Shown piece after piece: positions 1 through 12,300 of a stretch of DNA of 64,000 bases. Numbering within the stretch: position 1 is the stretch's first letter; each line of letters begins with the position of its first letter. The notes beneath the pieces are model-generated. The model saw nothing but the letters and a program-made list of their open reading frames with translations, searched no databases and was not told where the DNA came from. This DNA comes from Helicoverpa zea. Its lineage: Eukaryota; Arthropoda; Insecta; Lepidoptera; Noctuidae. Where the stretch lies: contig NC_061459.1 in assembly GCF_022581195.2 (NCBI RefSeq), forward strand, positions 8,122,001-8,186,000. The letters are read 5' to 3'. A program made the position numbers and the translations under genes.

Positions 1-87
1 GTCCAACGTCCACTACACTGTCACCGGCAGCAAGTCACCCGGCCGAGCCTCTACGAACCAATATCGCAGACTACCATTTCGCCCTTG
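1..87 (+). CDS. Possible 3' end of an exon cut by the window edge (unidentified)
   Basis: The first 87 bases are clearly richer in GC than the AT-rich DNA that follows. They are open in the plus frame that starts at base 2 (SNVHYTVTGSKSPGRAS and on to an Arg/Pro-rich end). The stretch stops at a possible donor, TTG|GTAAAAG, at 87/88. The peptide was not recognised, and an 87-base open frame is weak evidence. It could equally be chance. Confidence 0.2.
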
Positions 88-2529
88 GTAAAAGATTACC
101 ATTAGTACAAGTACTATTATTAAATTAAGCGCGGGTAACTCACAGACTACATCTATATTGTTAACAATAACGTTGAAACGTTGAATTTGTCGTTGCAGTC
201 TATCGGACAATACAAATTGGTCAGTAAAAGTCGCTTAAAACCATTATGTGGTCTCAGACTTTTGTAAATGTTTCGTACCATGTATTTTCCTCTCCAGTTG
301 AAAGCACAGAATGCAGTTTTGCTTCCAGAAAAGCGAAATAAATTGGGTAAATTACAGTCACCACGTAATGTAAAATCTGCACCATGATTGTACACCCAAC
401 ACTTCTATAACAATTAATCCCGAAACAATACATTTTCTAAGAAATTCTAAATAAGGGCCGAGTGAAACCACAGGCAAAGTGTAGTATAGTCGTATAAGCA
501 TGCGCCGTGGATGGCAAACGGGTCACGAACGCACGGTTACGGCTTCAGCTAACGTAATCCCTTTAAGGAGTAGTTTACCTAGCGTTTTCAGAATAAAAAT
601 AATCACATATGTAGTCACAACTGCATAATTAACATAATTATTTAATTGGGTATCATTCTCGGAGAAAATTGAATATTCTTTTTCTTGTATCACATACCTA
701 CACATAATTTTAAAATAATTCTTTCAGATGCAACAGCGACAGAACTTCTGTAAACATGATTCCCTTAGCTATTTGTCATATTAGTCTTGAAAGCGAGTCA
801 ATATACTTGCATTTGCTAGCATCAGTATCACTTTAAAATATTTATCAAAAACTGTATTCATAGAATATAATGAGTAGGTACCAACATATTTGAAATATAA
901 AAAGTTATGAAGCGAGTAAAAGTCACATAAGTCCAAAGAACTGATTCAGACACACGTAGCAAATAAAATAAGCTGTTCCATCAATCTGAACGGTCGATTG
1001 TCCATAAACTTTTAATAGATTGGCTTCGATCGTTCCAGTACTTATCGTAATAGCCTTGTGATTGTTTGCTCGCATACGGCATCTATTGGCGTAAGTCACG
1101 GTAACTCCTATCATAAAATTACTATGGAGAAATATTGTGCACGTAGGTACTAAACTACTTCTAATTTCTCAAGGGACGCACGCTTAGATACGGCGGGTTA
1201 TTACCTAACTTTAAGTGCTTGTTGCCTTTCTCATGAAGCCTGTCATATTTTACTAAGGTACCAGAAGCCTGTGCACTTCGGGTTTTAAATATTTATGAAA
1301 TAAATAGGATGATCCGACAATATTTAATTTAGTATCAGCGTTACTTTATGGCGCATACAGGAAGGTGGCATAAGTCGGTACAGCTCGAAGTTCTATTGGG
1401 AATGCATACTTAGTAAAGTGTTCTAAGTTTGACCACTGTCAATCACTTCACCCCAGATTACTGCCAGAAACAAACGTTGTCATATACTTTTCTTATATTG
1501 ACCAAAACGGAGATAGACGCAACTTAAATAAACCTAAAAATGTAATAGATACCTAGACAATGCTCACGGGACTACCTTCCGCCTATTTTCAATTTTACTA
1601 AAACCTTTTAGTAAGTAGTTGCCCTCAAGTAAATGTATTTTAAGATTTTATCTTTAATAAGTATCATAATTTTATCTACCTAGGTACTCTGCGCTGTCCT
1701 GGGGGAGGTCTCAAAAGACGCATTAAAATTGCCTTACCAAAGTCCGTATCGTAATTTCAGTCTATCTGTATAGGTATGCCAAGGAATGTTATCTAATAAA
1801 GACAGCACCAAACATCAACGAAAATAATGAAAGTTGCTAAAATTACTTAGTTTGTTTTCTATTTCATACAAGTAATGTTACATTGACGGAAGAAACATTG
1901 TTACAGGTAAGTATTTGTTCGATCAAGTTCTGATAGATTGTTATCCATCGCCCACGCATACGAACACCAAAACAACCCATTTGTCTTAGAAGTCCTAGTC
2001 CCAGTTGATTCAACAGTTAACTTGTGCGGAATAATAAGCAGCCAGCTAGCTTAGTTTATTTCTCAGATCATCAAGGTAGATGGCTCTTTCTAGTTTTCTC
2101 TTCAGTGGTAAGGACTCACTGTATAGGTTGTACTTGTACACTGTACCAACTTAGGTACCTATCAGACAGCTATATTTATTACAGTTTTTTTTGTCCATGT
2201 GCCTATGTTGTTTTTTAATCTAGGTATTTAAGTTCTCTTAGATAGGCTCAGAGAACAAAAACTTCTAGAAAACTGAAATTCATTAGGCACAAATAATAAA
2301 ACGGAATATGTAATCTATTCGGTATTGAATCGGTACCTGCCAATATCTTATCAATTTACCTAGGTATACATAGATTCTATTGAGGTGTTGGTTTACGTAA
2401 ACCGCGATATCTGTGTTCAGGCACCTCAGTCGTGTGAATTTCGATATTCCATAGAAATAATAATAAATGTACCTACGCCGCTTATCGCTAGTTCTGGTGT
2501 TCCGATAAGGTACTAAAGGTGATTTGACA
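88..2529. other. AT-rich intergenic DNA, no gene seen
   Basis: No open frame here has coding character; all are short and AT-driven. A 63-codon minus-strand frame at 923-1114 was examined and no family was recognised. No TSD-bounded element was found. Confidence 0.5.
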
Positions 2530-3077
2530 GGGTTCCGTCTATCTGGCAGAATTTTATTTGGCCGAATTTTATTTGGCATAACACACTTGGCATATTTTTT
2601 TTCAACTAATGTTTTTAAGGCATAAAAAATATTTAGCATAATTATTGTTTCACCGAATATTTATATGCCCGAATTTACAGTTGCATACTTTTAAGATGGC
2701 AGAATTTTATTTCGCATATAATTGCTTTTGGCATAGTTAGAGTTTCGCATTATTTCGTTTAGCATAATGTATATTTTGAGAAACTATTATTTGGAATAAT
2801 CTCATTTGGCGTACTATGAAGATGGAAGAATTTAATTTAGATTCAATTTATTTAGCAAATTGCCATTTATAACCTTCAATTAAAAATCATTGTATTAAAA
2901 ATTGAAGCTATATAGTAACGAAAACGAATCGCTGCAAAACCGACTCCACATAGTCTTGTCTGCCCTACCCCTAGAGTGCAATTCAAAACCGCGTAGGCGC
3001 GGAGGGGCGAGGCGGCCTGCGAGCTGAGGCGCAGGTAGTTTTAACGCTTGCCGACTCGGTTGAGGCTGGCCGGCAGA

Positions 3078-4474
3078 TAGGGACACGGTATCGAAGTAAA
3101 AGTATCGATATCGTACTCATGAGTAGAATCGATAACAAAGTATCGTACTCATTAAAGTATCGATACTTCAAGGTATCGAGTACTTTTTAGATCAAAATTT
3201 GCTAAGTCAATATCAGTCAGTAAATAATGTCAGTTTTACTTCAGTTCAGCAGGATATAAAAAACAAATGGTATTGGTACAGAAATTTAATAGAATAATAG
3301 AAAAATGGAAAATGGAATGAAACAAATCGAAAATGTAGCAAAAGGAAGCAATAAGTATTAAGTTATTTGAGGTATACTAAAAACTAGCAGTGTCCCACAG
3401 TTTCACCCGCGTAGTAGATTAAAGATCCCATTCCTCCTCCGTACAGTCACTTAAAAATAGAAGTTTGTTCAGCCTTTTTGGAGATAAGCGGTTTCGAATT
3501 TTTGTGATGGTACTTCCTGCTTTAGAAAATAATCGTTCTGAAGGTACTGACGTCGCAGGGATTGATATACAACATGTAACGTAATTAACGCACACCCTCA
3601 AACACCCCAATTAGAATATTATGTTATAATCATAGTACATACACTGAATTTTTAATTTAACATGTATATGCTTGTTATTTACTAAATTAGTTATACCAAT
3701 TCTTGGAGAACTTTTTGGTCATACTACAACGCACGCAAATATCGCGCCGCGCGCCGCTCGACTCGACACAACATAACGAAACTACGGAAAAAGCCGACAA
3801 TACACGAAGTCTTATTACTTTGAGTTACGGTCTATTTGAATTTGTTTTGACTGTACAGGGTTAATATGACAATTTCCGTAGTTTTAATTATTTTAGGGAT
3901 AAAAAATTACCTATATTAAAAATGATATAAATCGATTCAGTAAACGATTCTGAACAAACTAATTTCAGGATGTGCGTTAATTAAGTTACATGTTGTATAT
4001 TCTCGTGCCAATTTATATAATTTTGGGAATACTACTTCCATATCTTCCCATTGTTTTAAGGGATGTGCTGAAAGTGGCGAAACCTATGCCGATAAGTAGT
4101 AGCTTAATTCATCCTTCATTTCAGGCTTACACTTACTTATAAACTTTAAGAAATCAAATAATACGTATTTAAACAACAACAAACTGAACAAGTAAGTGAA
4201 CGAGTGCACAGAGTGAAGAATGATTGATTAGGAATTGAACTACGAACGACGTCGACCGGCCGTTAAGAATGAGTTAAGACAGAATTTCTTAAAAAGTTTT
4301 CAACGAGTGAGCTAGAAAGCGCTGTTAAATTAAATTCTTCATTCGATACGATACCTGGGAAAAAGTACTTATTGAGTAAAAGTATCGAATGCAAAGTATC
4401 GTTTAAAAAAGTATCGGTATCGAACTGGAATGTACTCGATACCACAAAGCATCGATACTTTTTTCGTGTCCCTA
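3078..4474 (-). mobile_element. hAT DNA transposon remnant with 8-bp TSD
   Basis: The termini are TAGGGACACGG... on the left and the complement of TAGGGACACGAAAAAAG on the right. They are flanked by the exact 8-bp repeat ccggcaga (3070-3077 and 4475-4482). Many copies of GTATCGATA-like motifs lie just inside both ends, as expected of subterminal transposase-binding repeats. A fragment of a hAT dimerisation domain lies inside on the minus strand. An 8-bp TSD, short TIR and hATC domain together define the hAT superfamily. It inserted into the GC-rich core of the element at 2530-4886, so it is the younger of the two. Confidence 0.85.
3419..3610 (-). pseudogene. hAT transposase C-terminal (dimerisation) fragment
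   Basis: The minus-strand frame encodes 63 residues containing IPATSVPSERLFSKAG followed by an Asn-Arg-Leu-Ser-Pro stretch and LLFL. This is the signature of the hAT family C-terminal dimerisation region (Pro-Ala-Thr-x-x-x-x-Glu-Arg-x-Phe-Ser). The rest of the transposase is missing or decayed; DNA on either side has no long frame. It sits inside the TSD-bounded hAT element and belongs to it. It cannot be functional as it stands. Confidence 0.8.
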
Positions 4475-4895
4475 CCGGCAGAGCCGGCTAGTAAGCCGAA
4501 GCTGCGGTGGTGAGCGTGAAAACCATCTGCGACGATAAGCTCGCATGGGACCGCCGGAGCCTCGCAGCGCCGGAGCCGTGACAGAAGCTATGCTTGCTCC
4601 ATGTTGCAAGCTTGCCAAAAGAAAAGAAACGAACAAACGAAATATACGCCAAAAGGAAATTCTGACTGGCAACTTTCTGCGAAATGATGTTTCTACTATT
4701 TAAGTATTAGGTATGAATATGAAATTTATGCCTAAATAAAGATGATTCTGCTTGCCAAAATTATGCGTTTTTAAATTATGCAAAATGAGTGTATGCCACA
4801 CATTTTCTGCGAAATGAAGATTATGCCAACTGTTGGTATGCAAAATAAGATTATGCCATAAAAGTTCTGCCATAAAGGGGGGACCCGATTTGACA

Positions 4896-5320
4896 TTCTA
4901 AAATTAGCCTCATTGAATATAGACTTAGAATAAGGCATTGTAAGAGCCGTATAGTATATTAAGGACCTACCAGTGGGAGGTAGATAGTCTATATCTATCT
5001 ATCTATACCTACCTATTAAATCCAAATTATAGAAGTTATAGGAACAAGCAGAACTAGGTACTTTCTAAGGACTTCTAATATCAGAATAACTTTTTCTTGG
5101 AGTCTAAGATTCCATACATACCACCGTTAAAAAAATATCCACAACGGGTGTTGTGGATGTAGTGTGGTTGGTGGGTGGATGGGTGCTGTGTTCCCATCGC
5201 ACCCAACCGCGTTCGGTAACGTTTTTATGAATAACAATCACCTAATCTTAAGATAGAAAATAATTTAGAGCAAAAGCAAAACTTAAGGTACTCGTTCTAC
5301 ATATGAAATACCTACATTTT
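4896..5320. other. Spacer between two transposons, no gene seen
   Basis: AT-rich DNA with short low-complexity patches (repeated CTATCTATCTA near 4990-5010 and a GT-rich patch near 5150-5190). No feature could be supported. Confidence 0.5.
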
Positions 5321-5331
5321 AGCCATACGAC

Positions 5332-7287
5332 GAAATTCGCAATCTCCTGGGTACCACCAACTTCATAAAGGTACCACTGAAGTCGCTGGATGGTAAAAGT
5401 CTGCTGAAAAGCAAAAATGAAGTGTTAGATCGTTGGGCAGAACACTTCAATAATCTACTTAATGTAGATCGAACAGCCGATCTACACTACATAGACAGTT
5501 TGCCTCAACTTCAAATAGCAGAAGAATTGGATGATGCCTTGTCTAAACATGAGGTGCTTTGTGCCATCAAACAACAGCAAAATCAGCGTGCGGTTGGCCT
5601 AGACCTTATACCAGGTGAGCTTCTGAAGTACGGCGGCGAGGAACTGCATTCGCGCGTCTGGGAAATGTTTGTGCTTATGTGGGAGAAAGAACAAGTTCCT
5701 GAAACTTTTAAGTTATCACGCGTCAGGGCTCTCTATAAGAACAAAGGCGACCGGTCGGAATGTGGTTCTTACCGCGGTATTTCACTGCTCTCTGTCTCTG
5801 GAAAAGTCTTCGCCAGAGTACTTCCAAACCGCCTCAGGAACCTCTCTGAAAAGATTCTGCCGGAAACCCAATTTGGTTTCAGACCAGACAGAGGAACTTG
5901 TGAGGCAATATTCGCAGTCCGTCAACTCCAGGAAAAAAGTAGAGAGCAGGGACAGCACTTGTATCTCTGCTTTATTGATCTGGAAAAAGCCTTTGACTGC
6001 GTCCCTCGCGAGGCCCTCTGGAAGGTACTGAGAAAGTTGGGGTGTACAGAGAAGTTCATAAGACTCCTGCGACTCCTGCACGATGACATGCAATGTTGTG
6101 TAGCGGTTGAAGATGACCAATCGAGCTTCTTCTCCGTCACCTGTGGAGTGAAGCAAGGTTGTGTCCTGGCTCCCACATTGTTTGCATTATATTTCGCAGT
6201 TGTAGTCCGGGAAGTATTGAATTCTTCTCCTGAAGGAGTTCGTATTCGTTATCGGACTGACGGCAAACTTTTCAACCTGAATAGACTCAAGGCGACCACA
6301 AAGGTGTCCTATGCACATATACAGGACATTATGTATGCAGATGACCTCTGTTTCGTGGCTGAATCCCCTGAAGTCCTGCAACAGCTAGTCACGAACCTTC
6401 ACAAGCAGTGCTGTACATTTGGTCTAAAAATCAGCATCAAAAAGACAGAAGTAATGTCTTCAGATAATCACGGACGTCAAGAACTGACCATTATGCTTGG
6501 TGAAGATGTCCTGAAGCAGGTCGATAAATTTCGATATTTGGGGAGCACTATAACAGCAAAGTGCGACCTTGACGCCGAAATCAATAGCAGAATTGGTGCT
6601 GCAGCCGCTGCTTTCGGCAAATTCGACAAGAAGGTCTTCAGCTCCCATGACCTAAAGATATCCACAAAGGTTTCTGTGTATATGGCAGTTGTGTTGCCTT
6701 GTATACTCTACTCAGCGGAAACATGGACACCGTACCGACGCCACATCAAGCAACTAGACCGCTTCCACCTCAAATGTCTGCGCAAAATATTAAATATCCG
6801 TTGGTTTGATCGTGTGCGTAACACAGAAGTGTTGAGGAAAGCCAATGTAGGTGGCATTGAAGCATACCTCATGAGGAGACAGCTTCGTTGGTGCGGGCAT
6901 GTACTGCGCATGCCGGATACTAGAGTGGCCAAGCGCATCCTCTACTCCGAGTTGCAGGAGGGCAAGCGGAAACGTGGCGGACAGCTGCTGCGATACAAGG
7001 ATGTGCTGAAGCGTCACATGAAAAGCTGTTCCATTGACCCGTCTCAGTGGGAGAATCTGGCATCCAACCGCAGAGACTGGAGAAGCCGCGTTAAAGCCAA
7101 AGTCTTTGACTTTGAAGCACGCCGACTTTCTGAGTTGGATGCCAAACGAGATGAGTTGAAAGCTCGACCACCTGTAGCTATCAACTACAACTTTGTGGCT
7201 GGTACCCTGACATGTCCGCAGTGTGCGCGGACTTTCACGCACAAAATTGGATACTCCAGCCACATGAGAGCACACGCACGCCATTAG
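5332..7287 (+). CDS. LINE reverse transcriptase, 5'-truncated, with C-terminal C2H2 zinc finger
   Basis: The frame is open from the element's left border to the stop at 7285-7287 with no internal stop. Its N-terminal part is cut off, so it has no proper start; a GTG at 5422 is simply the first start-like codon. RT landmarks in order are LSRVRALYKNKGDRSECGSYRGISL as fingers (YRGIS), the FGFR motif, CFIDLEKAFDCV with the first catalytic Asp, GVKQGCVLAPTLF, and MYADDLCF, the YADD active site. A thumb region follows, then the RLRWCGHVLRM motif common in invertebrate non-LTR elements. The last 25 residues are a C2H2 finger (CPQC ... HMRAH). Known role: target-primed reverse transcription. With no endonuclease this copy cannot move by itself. 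The clade (RTE/CR1-like) was not settled. Confidence 0.88.
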   Translation, partial: EIRNLLGTTNFIKVPLKSLDGKSLLKSKNEVLDRWAEHFNNLLNVDRTADLHYIDSLPQLQIAEELDDALSKHEVLCAIKQQQNQRAVGLDLIPGELLKYGGEELHSRVWEMFVLMWEKEQVPETFKLSRVRALYKNKGDRSECGSYRGISLLSVSGKVFARVLPNRLRNLSEKILPETQFGFRPDRGTCEAIFAVRQLQEKSREQGQHLYLCFIDLEKAFDCVPREALWKVLRKLGCTEKFIRLLRLLHDDMQCCVAVEDDQSSFFSVTCGVKQGCVLAPTLFALYFAVVVREVLNSSPEGVRIRYRTDGKLFNLNRLKATTKVSYAHIQDIMYADDLCFVAESPEVLQQLVTNLHKQCCTFGLKISIKKTEVMSSDNHGRQELTIMLGEDVLKQVDKFRYLGSTITAKCDLDAEINSRIGAAAAAFGKFDKKVFSSHDLKISTKVSVYMAVVLPCILYSAETWTPYRRHIKQLDRFHLKCLRKILNIRWFDRVRNTEVLRKANVGGIEAYLMRRQLRWCGHVLRMPDTRVAKRILYSELQEGKRKRGGQLLRYKDVLKRHMKSCSIDPSQWENLASNRRDWRSRVKAKVFDFEARRLSELDAKRDELKARPPVAINYNFVAGTLTCPQCARTFTHKIGYSSHMRAHARH

Positions 7288-8057
7288 GGTCGAAGTGGTC
7301 GCCGTTGCCGAAATCGGCGTGGAAGATTATTATTATTTGTATGTCTCTAACCGACCACGGGACTACAGAGTCCCGGATTTTTGGAAGGCGAACGTGGGGC
7401 CGAAGCCAACACGCTGAAGCCCTTTTGAGACAACTTTAATGAAATGGTAACACAAAACCGACGATTATCCCTGTATACACTATAGAAATGTACCCAAGGA
7501 CAATCCCCGGTTCTGTGCTAAACTATTGCTAACTATGGATGAAAACTACTTAGGCTATTGTGATGGGATGCTAATGGACTAGGAATGGGGAAACTACGGG
7601 AACTATGGCACCTGCCGATGACAATGTATTAAATACATGTTAAAATGGCAGGTGGAGACTCGCCAACTCACTTACTGGGCCCCCGGGAATCAGTCACTGA
7701 AAAGCAACAAGAGGGCAACAGGGACATGAGCGGCTGAGAAGGGTGAGGATACCTCGGCGGACTTTAAACGCAGATCACGCGCTCCCTGTGGGTCCAGCAT
7801 CACCGGCCCACTCGCCACTTACCACGAGGCACCTACCCTCCGAGCAGGACTAACCTTGCTCTAGCGACTCCACTCTGACCGGCCGATGAAGGCAAGCCAA
7901 GAGGCGGGAGACCTATCCCCCGTCATGCTTCACTCCGGCAAGCCGGAGATGGGGGACAGTATACTCTCCCTGGAGCACTCGGATATATAGCCCCGCGGGG
8001 TCGCTACTCCCCGTCATCCGCCTCAGATGCCCTGCGGGGCTTATTATTATTATTATT
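5332..8057 (+). mobile_element. 5'-truncated LINE with TSD and (TTA)n tail
   Basis: The insertion is bounded by a direct repeat agccatacgac (5321-5331 and 8058-8068; up to 13 bp if two bases shared with the tail are counted). The right end is a short TTA microsatellite (8041-8057) instead of poly(A). The coding region enters already inside the reverse transcriptase ORF, so the 5' half including the endonuclease is missing, as is usual for target-primed insertion. A GC-rich 3' UTR of about 770 bp follows the stop codon. Confidence 0.9.
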
Positions 8058-8068
8058 AGCCATACGAC

Positions 8069-8653
8069 AAAAATTAGTCAGAAAGAGCAAAAATAGGTAG
8101 GGCCCGCATAGACGTAGTTAACATGCGCGCCAACTCAGATAACGATAGCCAGGCACTTAAGTCACGTGTTTCATAATTTTAAACTGTGTCAGTTACCTCT
8201 ATTTAGTAGATACCTGCATTTTCTCAGTTATTTATTCAGTTCCTTTCAATAGTACGAGTATTCGTATTCAACCAGGGACGTTCCAGCTGTAACTTGGTCA
8301 ACGTGCGTGACATTTGCACGTAAAATACGCCATGCAGATTGCGCATCGCCTGTTAATTGTAGCAATACTTCAATGAAAAAGATAACATCGCCAATAGCGA
8401 AGCACTTGAATAGGTGGGTACTAGATTCTGTTTGATAAGCATGAAATAGGTACCTTCCAAGTTATGTATCATAGGTAGGATTTCCCGAACGTTTTTCGAG
8501 ACAGTGGAGAGTAGAGAGAGAGGTAGAGTTGCCGTTTTTTTTTTTTTTCTTATTTGAACTGCACAGTTGAGAAACCGACCTCTCAATTTCGTTTCTTCAG
8601 TATTTCCATAAATCACAGTTGCAGTTGTAGGTTTCCAAGTTGTCCGTTGTAGT
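8069..8653. other. Intergenic DNA, no gene seen
   Basis: Contains a T tract at about 8535-8549 and no coding frame of note. An AT-rich minus-strand frame (8353-8616) was not recognised. Confidence 0.5.
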
Positions 8654-8941
8654 TAGGGCTGCCATCTCGAATTTCGCCAAACCCGGACAAACATTAAAAA
8701 AACCCGGACATTTGGCGTAAATAGCATTTTTTCCCCGAACGAGTACTATTTTTTTAAACAAAATAATACCTAATTTGTAATCCATTTACTATTATCATAT
8801 ACTTAAATTCAATGAGGTGCTTCCTTACATGAAAAGTGTCCGGGTTTTCCCCGGACACTTCTTGAAAACCCGCCCGGACGGCCCCCGGACGGCCTCCAAA
8901 CGAGGACAAATCCGGGGAAACCCGGACGGATGGCAGCCCTA
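8654..8941 (+). mobile_element. hAT-type MITE, copy 1 (TAGGGCTGCCATC termini)
   Basis: A 288-bp element with inverted termini TAGGGCTGCCATC / GATGGCAGCCCTA and an 8-bp TSD gttgtagt (8646-8653 and 8942-8949). Inside are repeated CCCGGACA / TGTCCGGG motifs. A second copy lies inverted at 35672-35961, also with an 8-bp TSD. No coding capacity. The 8-bp TSD and TAGGG tip place it in hAT by inference. Confidence 0.88.
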
Positions 8942-9091
8942 GTTGTAGTGGCGCTCTAAGTACCTACCTACTTACTTAGGACATTATTTTTATGTCCTAA
9001 CAGCTTAATGAACATTGTTGAATTCTGGTCTTACTTTCTATGGTTTGTCGAAAATTGCGGATACGGTACCTTTACGCAGTTTTAACTACTA

Positions 9092-9318
9092 TAGTTCGGC
9101 CATTCAGAGAATGCGTTCCTGACACGTCGCGATTGAACTGACGACGTAACTTTGCAATGGCGTTGCAGTTACGATAAAAATATTTTTGCTGGTTGTTTAC
9201 CGTTTTAACAATTGAGGAGCATTAAAACAACATTATTATATCAATAATCAATGAATGTTATTACGTCGTCAGTTCAATCGCGACGTGTCAGGAACGCATT
9301 CTCTGAATGGCCGAACTA
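9092..9318. mobile_element. TA-flanked MITE with perfect 58-bp inverted repeats
   Basis: Bases 9092-9149 and 9261-9318 are exact reverse complements over 58 bp, beginning TAGTTCGGCCATTCAGAGAA. Both ends are flanked by TA. The 111-bp core is non-coding. Perfect long arms, small size and a TA duplication fit a Tc1/mariner-type MITE. The identity of the arms argues for a young insertion or for arm conversion. Confidence 0.85.
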
Positions 9319-12300
9319 TAGCAAAATGAAACTTTTGATATGACGAATAAATGAAAAATCTCAACGTAGAGACATATATTGTAACTTTCCTTCTCCATAA
9401 ATATGTCCACTCACAACTCACAGAATTACGCAGACGATTATTTTGACGATTTGGCTCTACTGGTTAGCCTAGGTTTTTATATGTATCTACATATTTACTA
9501 TGAAGTGGCCAACAAAAACATGAACAAAGAGATTTTTTGTTCACTATAACATCCAACACAAATAGCTCCGTAATGATGGGAATGCCCAACGGATTATGTA
9601 ATTTTTTTCTGACGTCCTCGAACACGAAATGAGCCCGGAAGTGGCAATTTTGAAGTTTTACAAAAACTGCACCAACGTCTGGTGACGCAGGTACCTACCT
9701 ATTTTTTATTTATATTGTATTCGCTTACTAGTTGTATAGTTAATTATCTTAGTTAACTCGTCTGTTTTCGGTATTACATATATACTATACCTCAAACATT
9801 TAGCAGTAGGTACTAAAGAAAAAATATGTTGGTATCCTACGTAGGAGTTGACTTTGGTGTCCCAATTGACACTAATTGACGATTATATAAGAAGGAACAC
9901 AAGCCCACGCCTTAATACTTAGAACTCCTTGTCCGTATATTCTAGAATACAATCTAACAGCTAGATCTAAGCTAATATCTCGTGAAAACTGCACTGTTTC
10001 CAAATACATATTGATAAACATATTTATGTAAGGTACTGGAGGATAAAATAAAAGGTCATATGAATTACAAAACATCTGCATGCTTGAATTTATTTTACGT
10101 ATCTAGATACTAAGTGTTTTATGTACAAAGTGGGATTTAGCCTAAAAAAAACAATTTGCTTTTGGTTTGTAAACATACATCATTCAACAGCCAATCAAAC
10201 AGACAACATAAAAACATTTCACACTAGTAATACACGGATACAGAAGTAAATTAGGACATAATCACTTGTGACTTTTTAAACGTTAGATCAATGGATCGCT
10301 TCAATTCGGCTAGATAATATAACAATTTTAAATCGCCAATATAATATCTAAATTAAATAACAATTGACTCAAGTATTAACATGGCCATCACGGCACATAA
10401 ATAATGTCTTTTGCCCTGAACTAATAGGATAATTAACGACGGTTTAAAGTGTAATTGAATACTCAGGTCATCACAAAAGGTTGAACATTGTTTTACCTGA
10501 CCTTTGTCCTATAAGAAACTAAGTAGATCCAGACCCCAATTAACACTGTTAATTACTTAATCATCTACACTACAACACATTACAACTAGCTATTAATTCA
10601 TAAATATTTACATGACTAGTCAGATGTGGTTTTAAGCAATTATAATCATTACAAATTTTAGTGACACATAACTTAAGATTTATTGGACTGAATACTGTGT
10701 AACCTATTATTGTTATTTATAATTTAATTAATATTTACTTGAGAATTGAACTTTTCTAGAAACATATATTTTTAACATCAAGAAAATGAAACATCTTACT
10801 GTAAAAGTTCTCAAAAGAAACAGTTAATATGTATATAGACTTGGAAATCAGTCTTTCACAAAAAGATACATATAATTTTAAAAAGAAAAGCCTATGCTCA
10901 AATATTTTTATACCTTAAGTTTTAATCATTGTTATGTGAATTAACTGCAAAAAATGCAACAAGATCAAGGACTGGCCCTATAAATTATAAAATGTCTATT
11001 AAACTACTTGAGTAATGTTGGTTAAGTACACCTAGTTATAATAGTTTCAATCGGAACATAAGTTTTTAACAAGAAGTTCTATACAATATGTATAAAACCA
11101 CTGTTTATAATAAGGTTCACAGATAAATAAATCTAGGGACGTAATTTCCAAACATTTTAACTAAACATGTAATTTGAATAACTAACGCCTGTAATAATAG
11201 AATTTACTGTAAGGAATTTAATATCACATAATGATGTATTAGCTGCTAACATATGTAAAATTCAATTTCTTCTTACAATTAACAGAGCAACTAATTGTTT
11301 ATAAGGCAGGCGCACACATCCAAACTGAAATATTTAGATTCTATCCAAACAGTGATATTCGAGTGTTAACGTATATTCGATCGTGTGAACGAAGCTTTAG
11401 AAAAGATTAGTAGTTCTCAAGGCGAGATTCCACTGGTAGGTATATGGCATTGTGACGCACAGAAATATTTTTTCTGGTCTACTCGCTCTAGCAGACAGTA
11501 ACAAATAGCGCGCGAATATTATTAAAATGTCCGCGAAACTGTAAGCTGTAGGCGCATACACTCATGCCAGCAATGTGCTCGCGCCGACAACAATTTTGGT
11601 GGAATCTCGCCATAAAATATAATTTTGTAATTGATTGTAAACATGAATGTTTTATCTGTATAGTCTGAAGTAATATTATGGAGGGCATACTGATAAAACA
11701 AGCACTTAAGCAGTAGGTACAACAAAACAATCCAAAGCAGTCACTTAAATATTTTAGATAGGAAGTTATTAACTACTTACTGAATACTGAATGTTTTATA
11801 CACCTATCTATCTGTTGTTTATAATTATACAAAAATGCAAAATAATTTAATAAGTACCACAGCAACAGTAACACAACAATATTCCGCATTCTTGCAAAGC
11901 GCAAACCAAACAAAATCCTTTGATAATAATTTATAGTGTGACTTATTGTAGACATGTACAATATTTTAATACAAATAAAATATAATAATTGTTCAGTATG
12001 AAATAACAAGGTATCCAAAAATAAAATATCTGTAGATAATAGATATAAAAGCAAAGCTATCATTGTTTACTTTTACATTTAACTATCAATATTGTGCTTA
12101 CTATATTATATTGAACAAGTTTTGATTGAAAATAATCAAAACATTTCAAATTCCGATATTTTGGTAACAAACATACACACTGATAACATTTTGGTACCAT
12201 TTTACCTTTGTGAAAACAATCACAACATGATTCACTGTTGTGTTGAATGAATCACACTTTCAAGTGCAAGATTAGTCCTTTAAGTATATTGTGCACTTAC

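Larger units (their letters stand above)
2530..4886. mobile_element. Non-autonomous DNA transposon with subterminal GGCATAA arrays and 9-bp TSD
   Basis: The element is flanked by an exact 9-bp direct repeat, gatttgaca (2521-2529 and 4887-4895). Its ends are imperfect inverted repeats beginning GGGTYCC. Inside each end lies an array of degenerate units of the form TTTATTTGGCATAA or TTTCGCATAAT, in opposite orientation at the two ends (about 2540-2860 and 4660-4875). The centre is GC-rich and is split by a hAT insertion (3078-4474); without that the element is about 0.95 kb. No transposase of its own is visible. A 9-bp TSD is usual for Mutator-like or Merlin elements, so MULE-type is the best guess, by inference only. 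Confidence 0.7.

Noticed and set aside
923..1114. Minus-strand frame ending ...NQFFGLM, like the C-terminus of vertebrate substance P
   Set aside because: There is no signal peptide, no dibasic cleavage site and no amidation glycine, and insect tachykinins end in FxGxR. The match is chance in a short frame.
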